Positions 37,752 through 46,400 of a stretch of 64,000 nucleotides of DNA are shown here, one piece after another; the stretch's first letter is position 1, and each line of letters begins with the position of its first letter. Origin of the DNA: Pedobacter sp. PLR (lineage in GTDB: Bacteria > Bacteroidota > Bacteroidia > Sphingobacteriales > Sphingobacteriaceae); assembly GCF_026239675.1 (NCBI RefSeq), contig NZ_JAPIVQ010000001.1, forward strand, positions 744,001 to 808,000, in the 5' to 3' direction. Made by a program: the position numbers and the translations under genes. The notes under the pieces were generated by a model. That model made no database searches. It was given only the letters and a program-made list of their open reading frames with translations, and was not told the DNA's origin.

Positions 37752-37762
37752 CCACTACAGCT

Positions 37763-38050
37763 ATGGAAACAGAATTCATCACCATCACTGAATATTGTAT
37801 CAATTACCATATCGACCCTTCTTTTATGGTATCGCTGGAAGAATCGGATATTGTCCGGTTCCCGGTTGTTGAAAAAGAGAAATGTATCCATACAGATCAG
37901 CTTGCAGAACTGGACAAATATGTCCATTTGCACTATGACCTGCAAATCAATATTGAAGGTATCGATGCCATCAGGCACCTGTTGCAACGCGTACATGATA
38001 TGCAGGAAGAGATTAAAGAATTGCAGCACGAACTCCATCTGCATAAATAA
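37763..38050 (+). CDS. cbpM: Chaperone modulator CbpM-like
   Basis: This 95-residue protein begins METEFITITEYCINYHIDPSF and contains LAELDKYVHLHYDLQINIEGIDAIRHLL followed by a coiled-coil tail (VHDMQEEIKELQHELHL). That is the MerR-like helix/coiled-coil layout of CbpM, which binds the J domain of CbpA and holds back its activity. The position directly after cbpA, 11 bases apart, is the canonical arrangement. The next gene starts 10 bases later, so a three-gene transcript is likely. Confidence 0.88.
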   Translation: METEFITITEYCINYHIDPSFMVSLEESDIVRFPVVEKEKCIHTDQLAELDKYVHLHYDLQINIEGIDAIRHLLQRVHDMQEEIKELQHELHLHK

Positions 38051-38060
38051 TTATTCATCT

Positions 38061-38735
38061 ATGAGTTTATCTTTTTCCCTTACGGAAGCATTACCTGTTA
38101 TACAAGAATGCTATCCGTATGAATTGGAAGAAGCCTATACACCTACTTACAACATCGGCATTTACATGCCAGGATTGGTGATCACTGCTGATGAACCTCA
38201 TTTGATCAAAAAAATGCACTATGCTATGGTTCCTTTTTTCTTTAAGGAACGGAAGTCCAGCATGTGCACAGTCAGACATACACAGATCTTGTCCAAACAG
38301 TTGTTTAAAAAGCTAATGGTAACCCATAAACGCTGTCTGGTTCTGGCAGACGGCTTCTACATCTGGAAAAGATTTGGCGCAGAAAAATACCCCTATAGGT
38401 TTACCTTAAAAGACCGGAAAGTTTTTTCTATGGCCGGAATCTGGTCAGCCTGGATAGATCCCATCAGCAAAGAAAGATATGAATCCTTCTGCATCGTCAC
38501 TATCCCCGGCCATGAGCTCATTACCAGCATTGGTAAATCTATGCCCGTCATTTTAACGCCGGAAACAGAAAAATTATGGCTGAGTAAAACCATTGAAGAA
38601 ACGGAATTACCGAAGCTCTGGAACACCTATCCTTCCGAACTCATGACCAGATTTCAGGTAACAAAAGACATTGCAGACCGTAGCCTAAACGATCCGGATC
38701 TGATAAAGCCGGTCAACAATTACCTGCCCATCTAA
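38061..38735 (+). CDS. Degenerate SRAP (SOS response-associated peptidase/HMCES-like) protein lacking all catalytic residues
   Basis: This 224-residue protein is recognisable as SRAP from RCLVLADGFYIWKR (family: RCLxPADGFYEW), MAGIWSAW, SFCIVTIPGHE and SMPVIL. Active SRAP proteins begin Met-Cys-Gly-Arg, and Cys2 forms the DNA-protein crosslink at abasic sites. Here the only plausible start gives MSLSFSLTEA, and no MCGR-like sequence exists upstream in frame. The conserved Glu of DGFYEW is Ile101, the His before the xxMPVIL motif is Gly158 (GKSMPVIL), and the Asn of NAR is Thr70. It therefore looks like a pseudoenzyme that may still bind DNA (inference). It sits 10 bases after cbpM, an unexpected partner. 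The open frame extends upstream to 37851 but overlaps cbpM there. Confidence 0.85.
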   Translation: MSLSFSLTEALPVIQECYPYELEEAYTPTYNIGIYMPGLVITADEPHLIKKMHYAMVPFFFKERKSSMCTVRHTQILSKQLFKKLMVTHKRCLVLADGFYIWKRFGAEKYPYRFTLKDRKVFSMAGIWSAWIDPISKERYESFCIVTIPGHELITSIGKSMPVILTPETEKLWLSKTIEETELPKLWNTYPSELMTRFQVTKDIADRSLNDPDLIKPVNNYLPI

Positions 38736-38816
38736 ATCTGCTGCCTGCACAGCCTGTTGTTTTTTTGATATCCCGGGTGTAAAAGCGCGATAAATCTGGT
38801 GTAACTTTACCGGCAA

Positions 38817-40379
38817 ATGAAGCCTTACCTCCAAAAACCTTTTATCCAGCTTTTCGACTTTTCTAAAAAGATCAATTATAAAACTGAAATCCTTGCAGGA
38901 CTAACGGTGGCCATGACGATGATGCCGGAATCCTTATCCTTTGCTATTCTAGCGGGATTCCCCCCACTTACAGGTTTATATGCAGCCTTCATTATGGGCC
39001 TGGTTACGGCAATATTTGGCGGCAGACCTGGTTTAATATCCGGTGGAGCAGGTGCTACAGTGATTGTATTGATCGCTTTAATGAAATCTCATGGATTGGA
39101 TTACGTATTTGCAGCAGTAGTGCTCGCCGGTGTTTTCCAAATTAGTGTTGGCTTGTTTAAACTAGGAAAGTTTGTGCGCCTGGTACCCCAACCAGTCATG
39201 TTTGGTTTTGTAAACGGACTCGCCATTATCATATTTATGGCGCAACTGGAACAATTTAAAACGGTAGTGAACGGAGAAATGGTCTGGCTTAGTGGTCCGG
39301 CATTGTATCTGATGACTGGTCTTGTGGCTTTAACCATTGCCATTGTACTGATCTTACCGAAATTCACAAAAGCAATTCCCTCCTCCCTGGTGGCCATTTT
39401 TGTGGTCTTTCTCTTGGTTTTAGGATTCAATATCGATACCAAAACCGTCGGGGATATTGCAGCAGTAAGCGGTGGTTTTCCACCTTTTCATATTCCTCAG
39501 GTACCATTTAACCTGGAAATCCTGCAAATCATTTTACCTTATGCACTGATCATGGGCGCAGTAGGATTAACCGAAGGATTGCTCACCCTAAACCTCGTCG
39601 ATGAAATCACCGAAAGCAAAGGAAACAGCAACCGTGAATGTATCGCACAAGGAAGTGCAAATATGCTTAACGGCTTTTTCTTCGGAATGGGCGGCTGCCC
39701 GATGATTGCACAAACCTTAGTCAACCTTTCCGCAGGTGCCAGAGCCAGACTTTCTGGAATTGTAGCTGCCATTACTATATTAACGATCATTCTTTTTGGT
39801 GCTCCACTGATAGAAAAAGTCCCCATGGCCGCTTTAACGGGTGTCATGATTATGGTCGCAATCGGAACATTTGAATGGATGAGCTTTAAAGTCATCAATA
39901 AAATGCCCGGGAAAGATATTTTTGTAGGTATTCTCGTAGCAGGAATTACCGTATGGCTGCACAACCTGGCGCTTGCTGTACTAATCGGTGTGATTGTTTC
40001 CGCACTAATGTTCGCCTGGGAAAGTGCCAAAAGAATCCGTGCAAAGAAATATACCGATGAAAACGGCGCTAAGCATTACGAAATCTATGGCCCCCTGTTC
40101 TTTGGTTCCAGCCATAATTTTATGGAAAAGTTTGAGCCGGCAACAGATCCGGAAGTGGTCATTATTGACTTTAAAGACAGCCGGATTGCTGATATGTCTG
40201 GCATTGACACCATCAACAAACTCAGCAAACGTTACCGAAAAGCCGGTAAAACCATCCATTTAACCCATTTAAGTGAAGATTGCAGGAAGCTATTGAAAGA
40301 TGCAGAAGCCATCATTGAAGTCAATATCCTGGAAGATCCGACCTATAAGGTTGCCACTGAAAAGGGAGCAGATAGCTAA
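38817..40379 (+). CDS. SulP-family inorganic anion transporter with STAS domain
   Basis: This 520-residue inner-membrane transporter of the SLC26/SulP family moves sulfate, bicarbonate or a similar anion. The transmembrane core (about 20-400) has GLTVAMTMMPESLSFAILAGFPPLTGLYAAF near the start, and GSANMLNGFFFGMGGCPMIAQTLVN in the middle. The cytoplasmic STAS domain (about 420-515) contains VVIIDFKDSRIADMSGIDTINKL. The exact anion cannot be told from the sequence. There are no carbonic anhydrase or sulfur-assimilation genes beside it. It stands alone, closed by a hairpin. Confidence 0.93.
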   Translation: MKPYLQKPFIQLFDFSKKINYKTEILAGLTVAMTMMPESLSFAILAGFPPLTGLYAAFIMGLVTAIFGGRPGLISGGAGATVIVLIALMKSHGLDYVFAAVVLAGVFQISVGLFKLGKFVRLVPQPVMFGFVNGLAIIIFMAQLEQFKTVVNGEMVWLSGPALYLMTGLVALTIAIVLILPKFTKAIPSSLVAIFVVFLLVLGFNIDTKTVGDIAAVSGGFPPFHIPQVPFNLEILQIILPYALIMGAVGLTEGLLTLNLVDEITESKGNSNRECIAQGSANMLNGFFFGMGGCPMIAQTLVNLSAGARARLSGIVAAITILTIILFGAPLIEKVPMAALTGVMIMVAIGTFEWMSFKVINKMPGKDIFVGILVAGITVWLHNLALAVLIGVIVSALMFAWESAKRIRAKKYTDENGAKHYEIYGPLFFGSSHNFMEKFEPATDPEVVIIDFKDSRIADMSGIDTINKLSKRYRKAGKTIHLTHLSEDCRKLLKDAEAIIEVNILEDPTYKVATEKGADS

Positions 40380-40410
40380 TCCCCCATCATTGTCGCTATT
40401 TAGCTCTGCT

Positions 40411-40432
40411 AAAAGTCATAATATGGCTTTTT
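40411..40432 (+). terminator. Candidate terminator after the SulP gene
   Basis: AAAAGTC and GGCTTTT form a stem with one G-T pair around ATAATAT, followed by T. It separates SulP from the ars operon. Confidence 0.6.
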
Positions 40433-40463
40433 AACTGAAAATATTTGGAAGACAGCCCTATTC

Positions 40464-40481
40464 ATCGTATTATTGCAATGT
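40464..40481 (+). promoter_or_regulatory. Putative ArsR operator, copy 1 (before arsR)
   Basis: ATCGTATTATTGCAATGT. It contains the self-complementary core ATTGCAAT and matches copy 2 (40846-40863) at 15 of 18 bases. It ends 16 bases before the arsR start, a position suited to repression. Assignment to ArsR is inference. Confidence 0.5.
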
Positions 40482-40497
40482 ATTAATTAAACCAGCT

Positions 40498-40827
40498 ATG
40501 GGACTTACTAAATCTGAAATATTTACCGATGAACAAAACCAATTGTCTCAACTTTTGAAGGCAATGGCACATCCGGCAAGAATTGCCATTCTGCAAAGGA
40601 TTCTGGCTTCCAATACCTGCATCTGTGGAGATCTGGTAGAAGAGCTTGGTTTGGCACAAGCCACCATTTCACAACATTTAAAAGAGTTAAAAAACGCAGG
40701 ACTGATCCAGGGGACCATTGAAGGCGTTAGCGTATGCTATTGCATCAATCCTAAAACATGGAAAATGATGGAAAACCAATTGGGTGCTTTCTTAGGCTCC
40801 TACAAAGGTGAAATCCCCTGCTGCTAA
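40498..40827 (+). CDS. arsR: ArsR/SmtB-family metalloid-responsive repressor
   Basis: This 109-residue winged-helix repressor should leave its operator when As(III) or Sb(III) binds. It has the classic layout: KAMAHPARIAILQRIL, then a Cys pair in NTCICGDLVEEL (Cys41, Cys43), the recognition helix AQATISQHLKELKNAGLI, and the wing. The Cys pair sits where ArsR proteins hold their metalloid-binding Cys, and two further Cys close the protein (PCC). It is first in the ars operon, 37 bases before DUF6428. The repeated ATTGCAAT-containing motif before both genes may be its operator. Confidence 0.93.
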   Translation: MGLTKSEIFTDEQNQLSQLLKAMAHPARIAILQRILASNTCICGDLVEELGLAQATISQHLKELKNAGLIQGTIEGVSVCYCINPKTWKMMENQLGAFLGSYKGEIPCC

Positions 40828-40845
40828 AAAAAATTGTCTATATCA

Positions 40846-40863
40846 ATCGTAAAATTGCAATAT
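40846..40863 (+). promoter_or_regulatory. Putative ArsR operator, copy 2 (before the DUF6428 gene)
   Basis: ATCGTAAAATTGCAATAT. It shares the ATCGTA..ATTGCAAT pattern with copy 1 and ends just before the ATG at 40865. It may give a second regulated promoter inside the operon or act on the mRNA start region (inference). Confidence 0.5.
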
Positions 40864-40864
40864 T

Positions 40865-41434
40865 ATGAACACTACAACATTAATGACCTGGGAAAGCTTT
40901 AAAACGAAGCTTCAGGAGAATCCGGAATTAACATTACAATTCCAATATGCGGCAGATAAATGGGTAGATGCTTCCTACCACATCACGGAAATTAAACAGG
41001 CACCAATCGTATCCGTAGATTGTGGCGGTGTGATGAACTCCTGGACGGAAATCATCGTACAACTTTGGGAACCTTCCGAAAAGGATAGTGAAAGGGCCAT
41101 GCAGGTTAAAAAAGCCTTAGCTATTGTGGAACTGGTAGAAAAATCATTGCCATTAAATCCCTTGGGAATAGTGAAAATTGAATTTGGAAACTCAGAATTT
41201 GATACCCGACAAATGTATCCGGGAGAGATCAGCATTGCTGGTGAGGACCTAATTGTAAATCTGATTCCTGATGCTACACAATGTAAAGCCATCAATCGTG
41301 GAGGTAGTTGCGGCACGGATGACAAAGGTGAAGAATGCTGTAACCCAACAACAGTTACAGAAAAACCGAAAATTCAATTGATCAATTTTGCTTCCGATGC
41401 AGAGGTATGTACACCTGGATCTGGCTGCTGTTAA
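40865..41434 (+). CDS. DUF6428 family protein (ars-operon associated, Cys-rich tail)
   Basis: This 189-residue cytoplasmic protein of unknown function belongs to a family regularly encoded in arsenic operons of Bacteroidota. The N-terminal part has ADKWVDASYHITEIKQ and VDCGGVMNSWTEIIVQLWEP. The last 50 residues hold seven Cys (CK, GGSCG, EECC, and the terminal CTPGSGCC), a family feature suited to binding As(III), perhaps as a carrier or sensor (inference). It lies between arsR and arsC with a 4-base gap to arsC. Confidence 0.85.
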   Translation: MNTTTLMTWESFKTKLQENPELTLQFQYAADKWVDASYHITEIKQAPIVSVDCGGVMNSWTEIIVQLWEPSEKDSERAMQVKKALAIVELVEKSLPLNPLGIVKIEFGNSEFDTRQMYPGEISIAGEDLIVNLIPDATQCKAINRGGSCGTDDKGEECCNPTTVTEKPKIQLINFASDAEVCTPGSGCC

Positions 41435-41438
41435 ACCT

Positions 41439-41855
41439 ATGAAGAAAATACTCGTACTCTGCACCGGCAACAGTTGTCGCAGTCAGATTGCAGAAGGTTA
41501 TTTAAGACTTTTCGCAGAAAACAAAGCAATCATTTATAGTGCAGGAATTGAAACTCATGGTGTCAACCCAAGGGCCATTGAAACGATGAAGGCGGATGGC
41601 ATAGACATTTCAACACATACCTCCAACCACATCGAAGAATATATGGCCCTGGATTTTGATTTCGTAATCACGGTATGCGATCATGCAAAAGAGAGCTGTC
41701 CGTTTTTCCCAACCAATGCCCTTAAGTTTCATTACAATTTCCCTGATCCTGCAAAGGCTACCGGAACTGAAGCAGAAATCAAAGCACAGTTTGCGGAAGT
41801 CCGCGACCTGATCAAAGGTTACTGCCAAAACTTTATCAAAGAAAACCTGCACTAA
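41439..41855 (+). CDS. arsC: Arsenate reductase, low-molecular-weight phosphatase type
   Basis: This 138-residue enzyme reduces arsenate to arsenite with thioredoxin as electron donor. It has the P-loop [13 protein letters not shown] (CX5R; nucleophile Cys8) and two further Cys at 80 and 87 ([16 protein letters not shown]) that complete the triple-Cys disulfide relay. I chose the Met at 41439 ([12 protein letters not shown]); the frame is open from 41388, but that part overlaps the DUF6428 gene. Its product, arsenite, is the substrate of the pump encoded 4 bases downstream. Confidence 0.94.
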   Translation: MKKILVLCTGNSCRSQIAEGYLRLFAENKAIIYSAGIETHGVNPRAIETMKADGIDISTHTSNHIEEYMALDFDFVITVCDHAKESCPFFPTNALKFHYNFPDPAKATGTEAEIKAQFAEVRDLIKGYCQNFIKENLH

Positions 41856-41859
41856 CAAC

Positions 41860-42930
41860 ATGTCTGCAAACCACTGTACCCCTGTAGCGGAGCGAAAAAA
41901 GCTCAGCTTTTTAGACCGCTACCTTACCTTATGGATCTTCCTGGCCATGGCCATTGGGATTAGTATGGGCTATTTTATGCCCTCTTCTGCCGGAATCATC
42001 AACTCTTTTTCCAGCGGAACAACCAATATCCCACTGGCCATTGGTCTGATCCTGATGATGTATCCGCCACTGGCTAAGGTAAAGTATGAAAACATGGGCG
42101 CAGTATTCAAAGACACCAAAGTACTTGGTACCTCACTGCTGCTCAACTGGATCATTGGCCCGGTATTGATGTTCCTTTTGGCGGTTACTTTTCTCCGGGA
42201 TTATCCGGAATATATGATCGGATTGATCCTGATTGGATTGGCCAGATGTATCGCCATGGTTGTGGTTTGGAATGAACTGGCAGAAGGAAACCGGGAGTAT
42301 GGCGCTGGACTAATCGCCCTCAACAGCATTTTCCAGGTCTTATTGTACAGCGTTTATGCTTATGTTTTCATCACGGTGCTCCCTCCATTATTCGGATTAA
42401 AGGGGCTGGAAGTTTCCATCACCATCGGCCAGATTGCGGAAAGTGTAGCCATTTATTTAGGAATTCCTTTTGCGCTGGGAATCATCAGCAGATATAGCCT
42501 CATCAAATTAAAAGGCGAGGCCTGGTTTCAGGATAAATTTGTGCCCCTGATTTCACCCATTACTTTGATCGCTCTGCTATTTACCATTGTGATCATGTTT
42601 AGCCTGAAAGGGGAATTGATTGTTCAGATTCCATTAGATGTGGTTCGCATTGCCATCCCGCTTACCATTTATTTTGTACTGATGTTTGTTTTGAGTTTCT
42701 TCGCCGGTAAGTATTTCGGGGCAGATTATTCAAAAAGCGCTGCGATTGCCTTTACCGCAACCGGAAACAATTTTGAGCTGGCCATCGCAGTGGCGATAGG
42801 TGTATTTGGAATCAACTCCGGACAAGCTTTCGCAGGGGTAATCGGGCCATTAGTAGAAGTACCGGCCCTTATTGCGCTGGTTAATGTTTCCTTCTGGTTC
42901 AGAAGAAAATACTTTAGCCGGAATACTTAA
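41860..42930 (+). CDS. acr3: Arsenite efflux transporter, ACR3 type
   Basis: This 356-residue inner-membrane protein with ten predicted helices exports arsenite using the proton gradient. Family marks are [17 protein letters not shown] (the Cys at about residue 130 essential in ACR3 proteins), [19 protein letters not shown], and [13 protein letters not shown] with the conserved Glu near the C-terminus. Length and layout are normal. Last gene of the arsR-DUF6428-arsC-acr3 run. Confidence 0.94.
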   Translation: MSANHCTPVAERKKLSFLDRYLTLWIFLAMAIGISMGYFMPSSAGIINSFSSGTTNIPLAIGLILMMYPPLAKVKYENMGAVFKDTKVLGTSLLLNWIIGPVLMFLLAVTFLRDYPEYMIGLILIGLARCIAMVVVWNELAEGNREYGAGLIALNSIFQVLLYSVYAYVFITVLPPLFGLKGLEVSITIGQIAESVAIYLGIPFALGIISRYSLIKLKGEAWFQDKFVPLISPITLIALLFTIVIMFSLKGELIVQIPLDVVRIAIPLTIYFVLMFVLSFFAGKYFGADYSKSAAIAFTATGNNFELAIAVAIGVFGINSGQAFAGVIGPLVEVPALIALVNVSFWFRRKYFSRNT

Positions 42931-43013
42931 GCAACTGCAGCTCTTTTTATTAAAAGATATCTCTCTAAAGTAAAAAAAACTCAAAAAGATCACCAGTATT
43001 TTAAAAAAATCTA

Positions 43014-43021
43014 TAAGTTTG
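43014..43021 (+). promoter_or_regulatory. Candidate -7 box directly before the DUF6660 gene
   Basis: TAAGTTTG matches TAnnTTTG and ends four bases before the GTG at 43026, so transcription would begin at about the start codon. It could head the DUF6660-RND-adaptor operon. Confidence 0.45.
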
Positions 43022-43025
43022 CGGG

Positions 43026-43346
43026 GTGAGGTATTTAGCTTATATATTTACGATTGTCATCATGGCCCTTTCTGTATGGCCATGTTGCGACGATGAAGCT
43101 AAAATCAGCACCGAACAAACGCATATCAGCGAAGTACAAGATATCCCTTGTGATCAGGATCCAGGTCCACACACCTGCTCTCCATTCTTCCATTGCAGCA
43201 CCTGCCAGGCTTTTGCAATCCCCAGCCCGGGCAATTTCATCAACACCATCGTATTTTCTAAAAAAGAAGTCAGCTACCCTGAACTTCCTGCCGCTCCGCT
43301 TATTGTCTTTGCAGGAGATATCTGGCAACCCCCTCAGTTAGGATAA
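43026..43346 (+). CDS. DUF6660 family small protein (Cys/His-containing, exported)
   Basis: This 106-residue protein begins at a GTG. The leader MRYLAYIFTIVIMALSVWPCC looks like a signal peptide with a lipobox-like PCC. A Cys-rich middle follows (CDQDPGPHTCSPFFHCSTCQAF, five Cys and two His) that could bind metal. DUF6660 genes are regularly found just before CusA-type efflux genes in Bacteroidota; the function is unknown, perhaps periplasmic metal binding (inference). An internal ATG at 43062 would destroy the leader, which supports the GTG. The RND pump gene starts 69 bases later. Confidence 0.75.
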   Translation: MRYLAYIFTIVIMALSVWPCCDDEAKISTEQTHISEVQDIPCDQDPGPHTCSPFFHCSTCQAFAIPSPGNFINTIVFSKKEVSYPELPAAPLIVFAGDIWQPPQLG

Positions 43347-43415
43347 TCTACTCCATTTTCATCACCCGGTGGTGAATTCATGTATTGATTATTTTTAGCA
43401 ACAAGACAAACCCTT

Positions 43416-46400
43416 ATGTTTGATAAGATTATTTTATTCTCTATAAAGAATAAACTGGCCATTGGTTTAATGACACTTTCCCTGGTCATCTGGGGCATTT
43501 ACTCCCTAACCAGATTGCCCATAGATGCGGTACCCGACATCACAAATAACCAGGTACAAATCATGACCCAGGCGCCAAGTTTAGGCGCACAGGAAGTCGA
43601 GCAATTTATTACGGCTCCTATAGAACTGGCCATGGCCAACATCCCTCAGGTGATCGAAAAACGTTCCATATCCAGGTCTGGAATCTCGGTCATCACCATC
43701 GTTTTTGAAGACGACACCGATATTTACTGGGCACGCCAGCAAGTGAGTGCCCAACTGAAAGAAGCAGAAGCCAATATCCCTAAAGGACTGGCAGAACCTA
43801 CTCTAGCCCCCATTACCACTGGATTGGGAGAGATTTACCAGTATGTACTGCATACTAAAAAAGGCTATGAAAAGAAATACAATGCCACCGACCTCAGGAC
43901 TTTACAAGACTGGGTGGTTAGAACACAACTTGCCGGAACTAAAGGCGTAGCCGAAGTAAGTGGCTGGGGTGGCTATGTGAAACAATACGAAATCGCCCTC
44001 GATAATGATAAACTAAACTCCCTCAATATTACCATTGCTGATATCTATAAAGCATTAGAAAACAACAATGAGAATACCGGAGGTTCCTATATTGAACAAC
44101 AAAGTAATTCCTATACCATCCGTGGCGTCGGACAGGTAAAAAGCCTGTCGGATATTGAAAAGATTGTTGTGAAAAACATGGGGGGCGTACCAATCCTCAT
44201 CCGCGATGTGGCTACGGTACAATTTGGTTCTGCCACCAGATATGGTGCAGTAACCCGTGACGGCGAAGGCGAAGTGGTAGCCGGCATCACGCTCATGCTC
44301 AAAGGAGAAAACTTCAATGAGGTGATCAAAAATGTAAAAGAACGCATTGAGCAGATCCAGAAATCCCTACCTGAAGGAGTCGTGATCGAACCCTTTATTG
44401 ACCGTACCGAATTGGTAGGCAGATCCATCAGCACCGTTCAGAAAAACCTGATTGAAGGTGCACTGATCGTTATTTTCGTGTTACTCCTGTTATTGGGCAA
44501 CTGGAGAGCTGGTCTAATCGTGGCTTCTGTGATCCCGCTATCCATGCTGTTTGCATTTGCGATGATGCGTCTTTTTGGCGTCTCCGGAAACCTGATGAGC
44601 CTTGGTGCTATAGATTTCGGACTGATAGTAGATGGTGCGGTGATTATCGTAGAAGCCATCATTTTCCGGTTAACGACCAGAAATCAGGGAAAGGATAACC
44701 TCCCGCTCAGCGACGAGCAAATGGATGAAGAAGTATATACCGCTTCTTCGAAAATCAGAAACAGCGCCGCTTTCGGGGAAATCATTATCCTGATCGTTTA
44801 CCTTCCCCTATTGACACTGGTCGGGATTGAAGGTAAAATGTTTAAACCGATGGCACAGACCGTAGTTTTCGCCATTGTCGGTGCTTTCATTTTATCCATG
44901 ACTTACGTTCCAATGATGGCCGCTTTAGTCCTGAGTAAGAACACCAGGCATAAACGCAACATTTCTGACAAAATCATGGACGCTATGTTAAGCGTCTATC
45001 AACCAGCACTGAAAGCGGTTTTGAAATTCAAAAAACTCACTGTAGCTGCAGCCGTTCTAATGTTTGCGGTCACCCTTTGGGTATTCAATAGTATGGGTGG
45101 TGAATTCCTTCCGCAATTAGAAGAAGGTGACCTGGCCGTAGAAATCTCGATGTCGCAGGGAACTTCCCTAAGCCAGGTCGTAGAAACTTTTGGCAAGGCC
45201 GAGAAGATATTAAAAGATAAGTTTCCTGAGGTTAAACAAGTGGTTACCCGTATCGGAAGTGCCGAAATCCCTACAGACCCGATGCCTGTAGAACGAGGCG
45301 ATATGATGGTGGCCATGATGCCTAAAGAAGAATGGACTTCCGCAAAAACTAAAGAGGAAATGTCCGAAAAGATGGAAGAAGCACTGTCCATCCTGCCCGG
45401 TGTTAACATAGAAATCACCCAACCGATGCAAATGCGTTTCAATGAGCTGATGACGGGTGTCCGACAAGATGTAGCCATAAAAATCTACGGAGAAGACCTG
45501 GACATATTGACACAACAGGCCAATAAAATCGCCAGACTAATTGCCCCTGTTCAAGGTGTCAATGAGCCTTTTGTAGAACAGGTAACCGGACTTCCCCAGG
45601 TTGTAGTTGAATACGACCGTGATAAAATCGCGCAATACGGACTGAGCATTTCTGATGTCAACACCCTTTTAAGAACCGCTTTTGCAGGTAATACTGCAGG
45701 TGTGATCTTCGAAGGAGAGAAAAGATTTGAAATGGTTGTTCGTTTACAAAGAGACCTGCGTGAGAACATTTCAAGCATTGAAAACCTCTACATTCCCTTG
45801 CCATCCGGCAATAAAGTACCACTCAACCAGGTGGCCAGTGTGACCTTAAAAAATGCACCGGCACAAATCTCCAGAGAAGATGGAAAACGCAGAATCTACG
45901 TCGGATTTAACGTAAAAGGCAGAGATGTTGAACGTACCGTAGCAGAAATTCAAAGCATCCTGGATAAGAAATTAAAACTCCCTTCCGGATATTACCTGAC
46001 TTATGGCGGACAGTTTGAAAACTTAACGAAAGCGAAAGACAGGTTGTCTATTGCTGTTCCTATCGCCTTAATCCTGATTATGGGCTTGCTATACATGACA
46101 TTTAAGTCCTTTAGCCAAACCCTCCTGATCTTTACGGCCATCCCTCTTTCTGCAATTGGAGGTGTTTTCGCCCTAATTCTGAGAGATATGCCTTTCAGTA
46201 TTTCTGCCGGAGTAGGTTTCATCGCATTATTTGGTGTGGCTGTACTCAATGGAATTGTATTGATCGGCTATTTCAATCAATTGAAAGAAGAAGGCATGAC
46301 CGATATCTACCAGCGTGTGATGGAAGGTACAAAAGTGAGGTTACGCCCGGTGATTATGACTGCCGCTGTAGCTTCCCTGGGCTTCCTGCCAATGGCACTT

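Noticed and set aside
37851..38060. 70-residue N-terminal extension of the SRAP-like protein
   Set aside because: It overlaps cbpM in another frame and contains no SRAP-like sequence. The start at 38061 fits the operon spacing.
39101..40030. Long minus-strand frames inside the SulP gene
   Set aside because: Antisense shadows of the hydrophobic coding region, with no recognisable domain.
44999..45515. Overlapping minus-strand frames inside the RND gene
   Set aside because: Two different antisense frames open in the same place, with Ser-rich noise-like composition.
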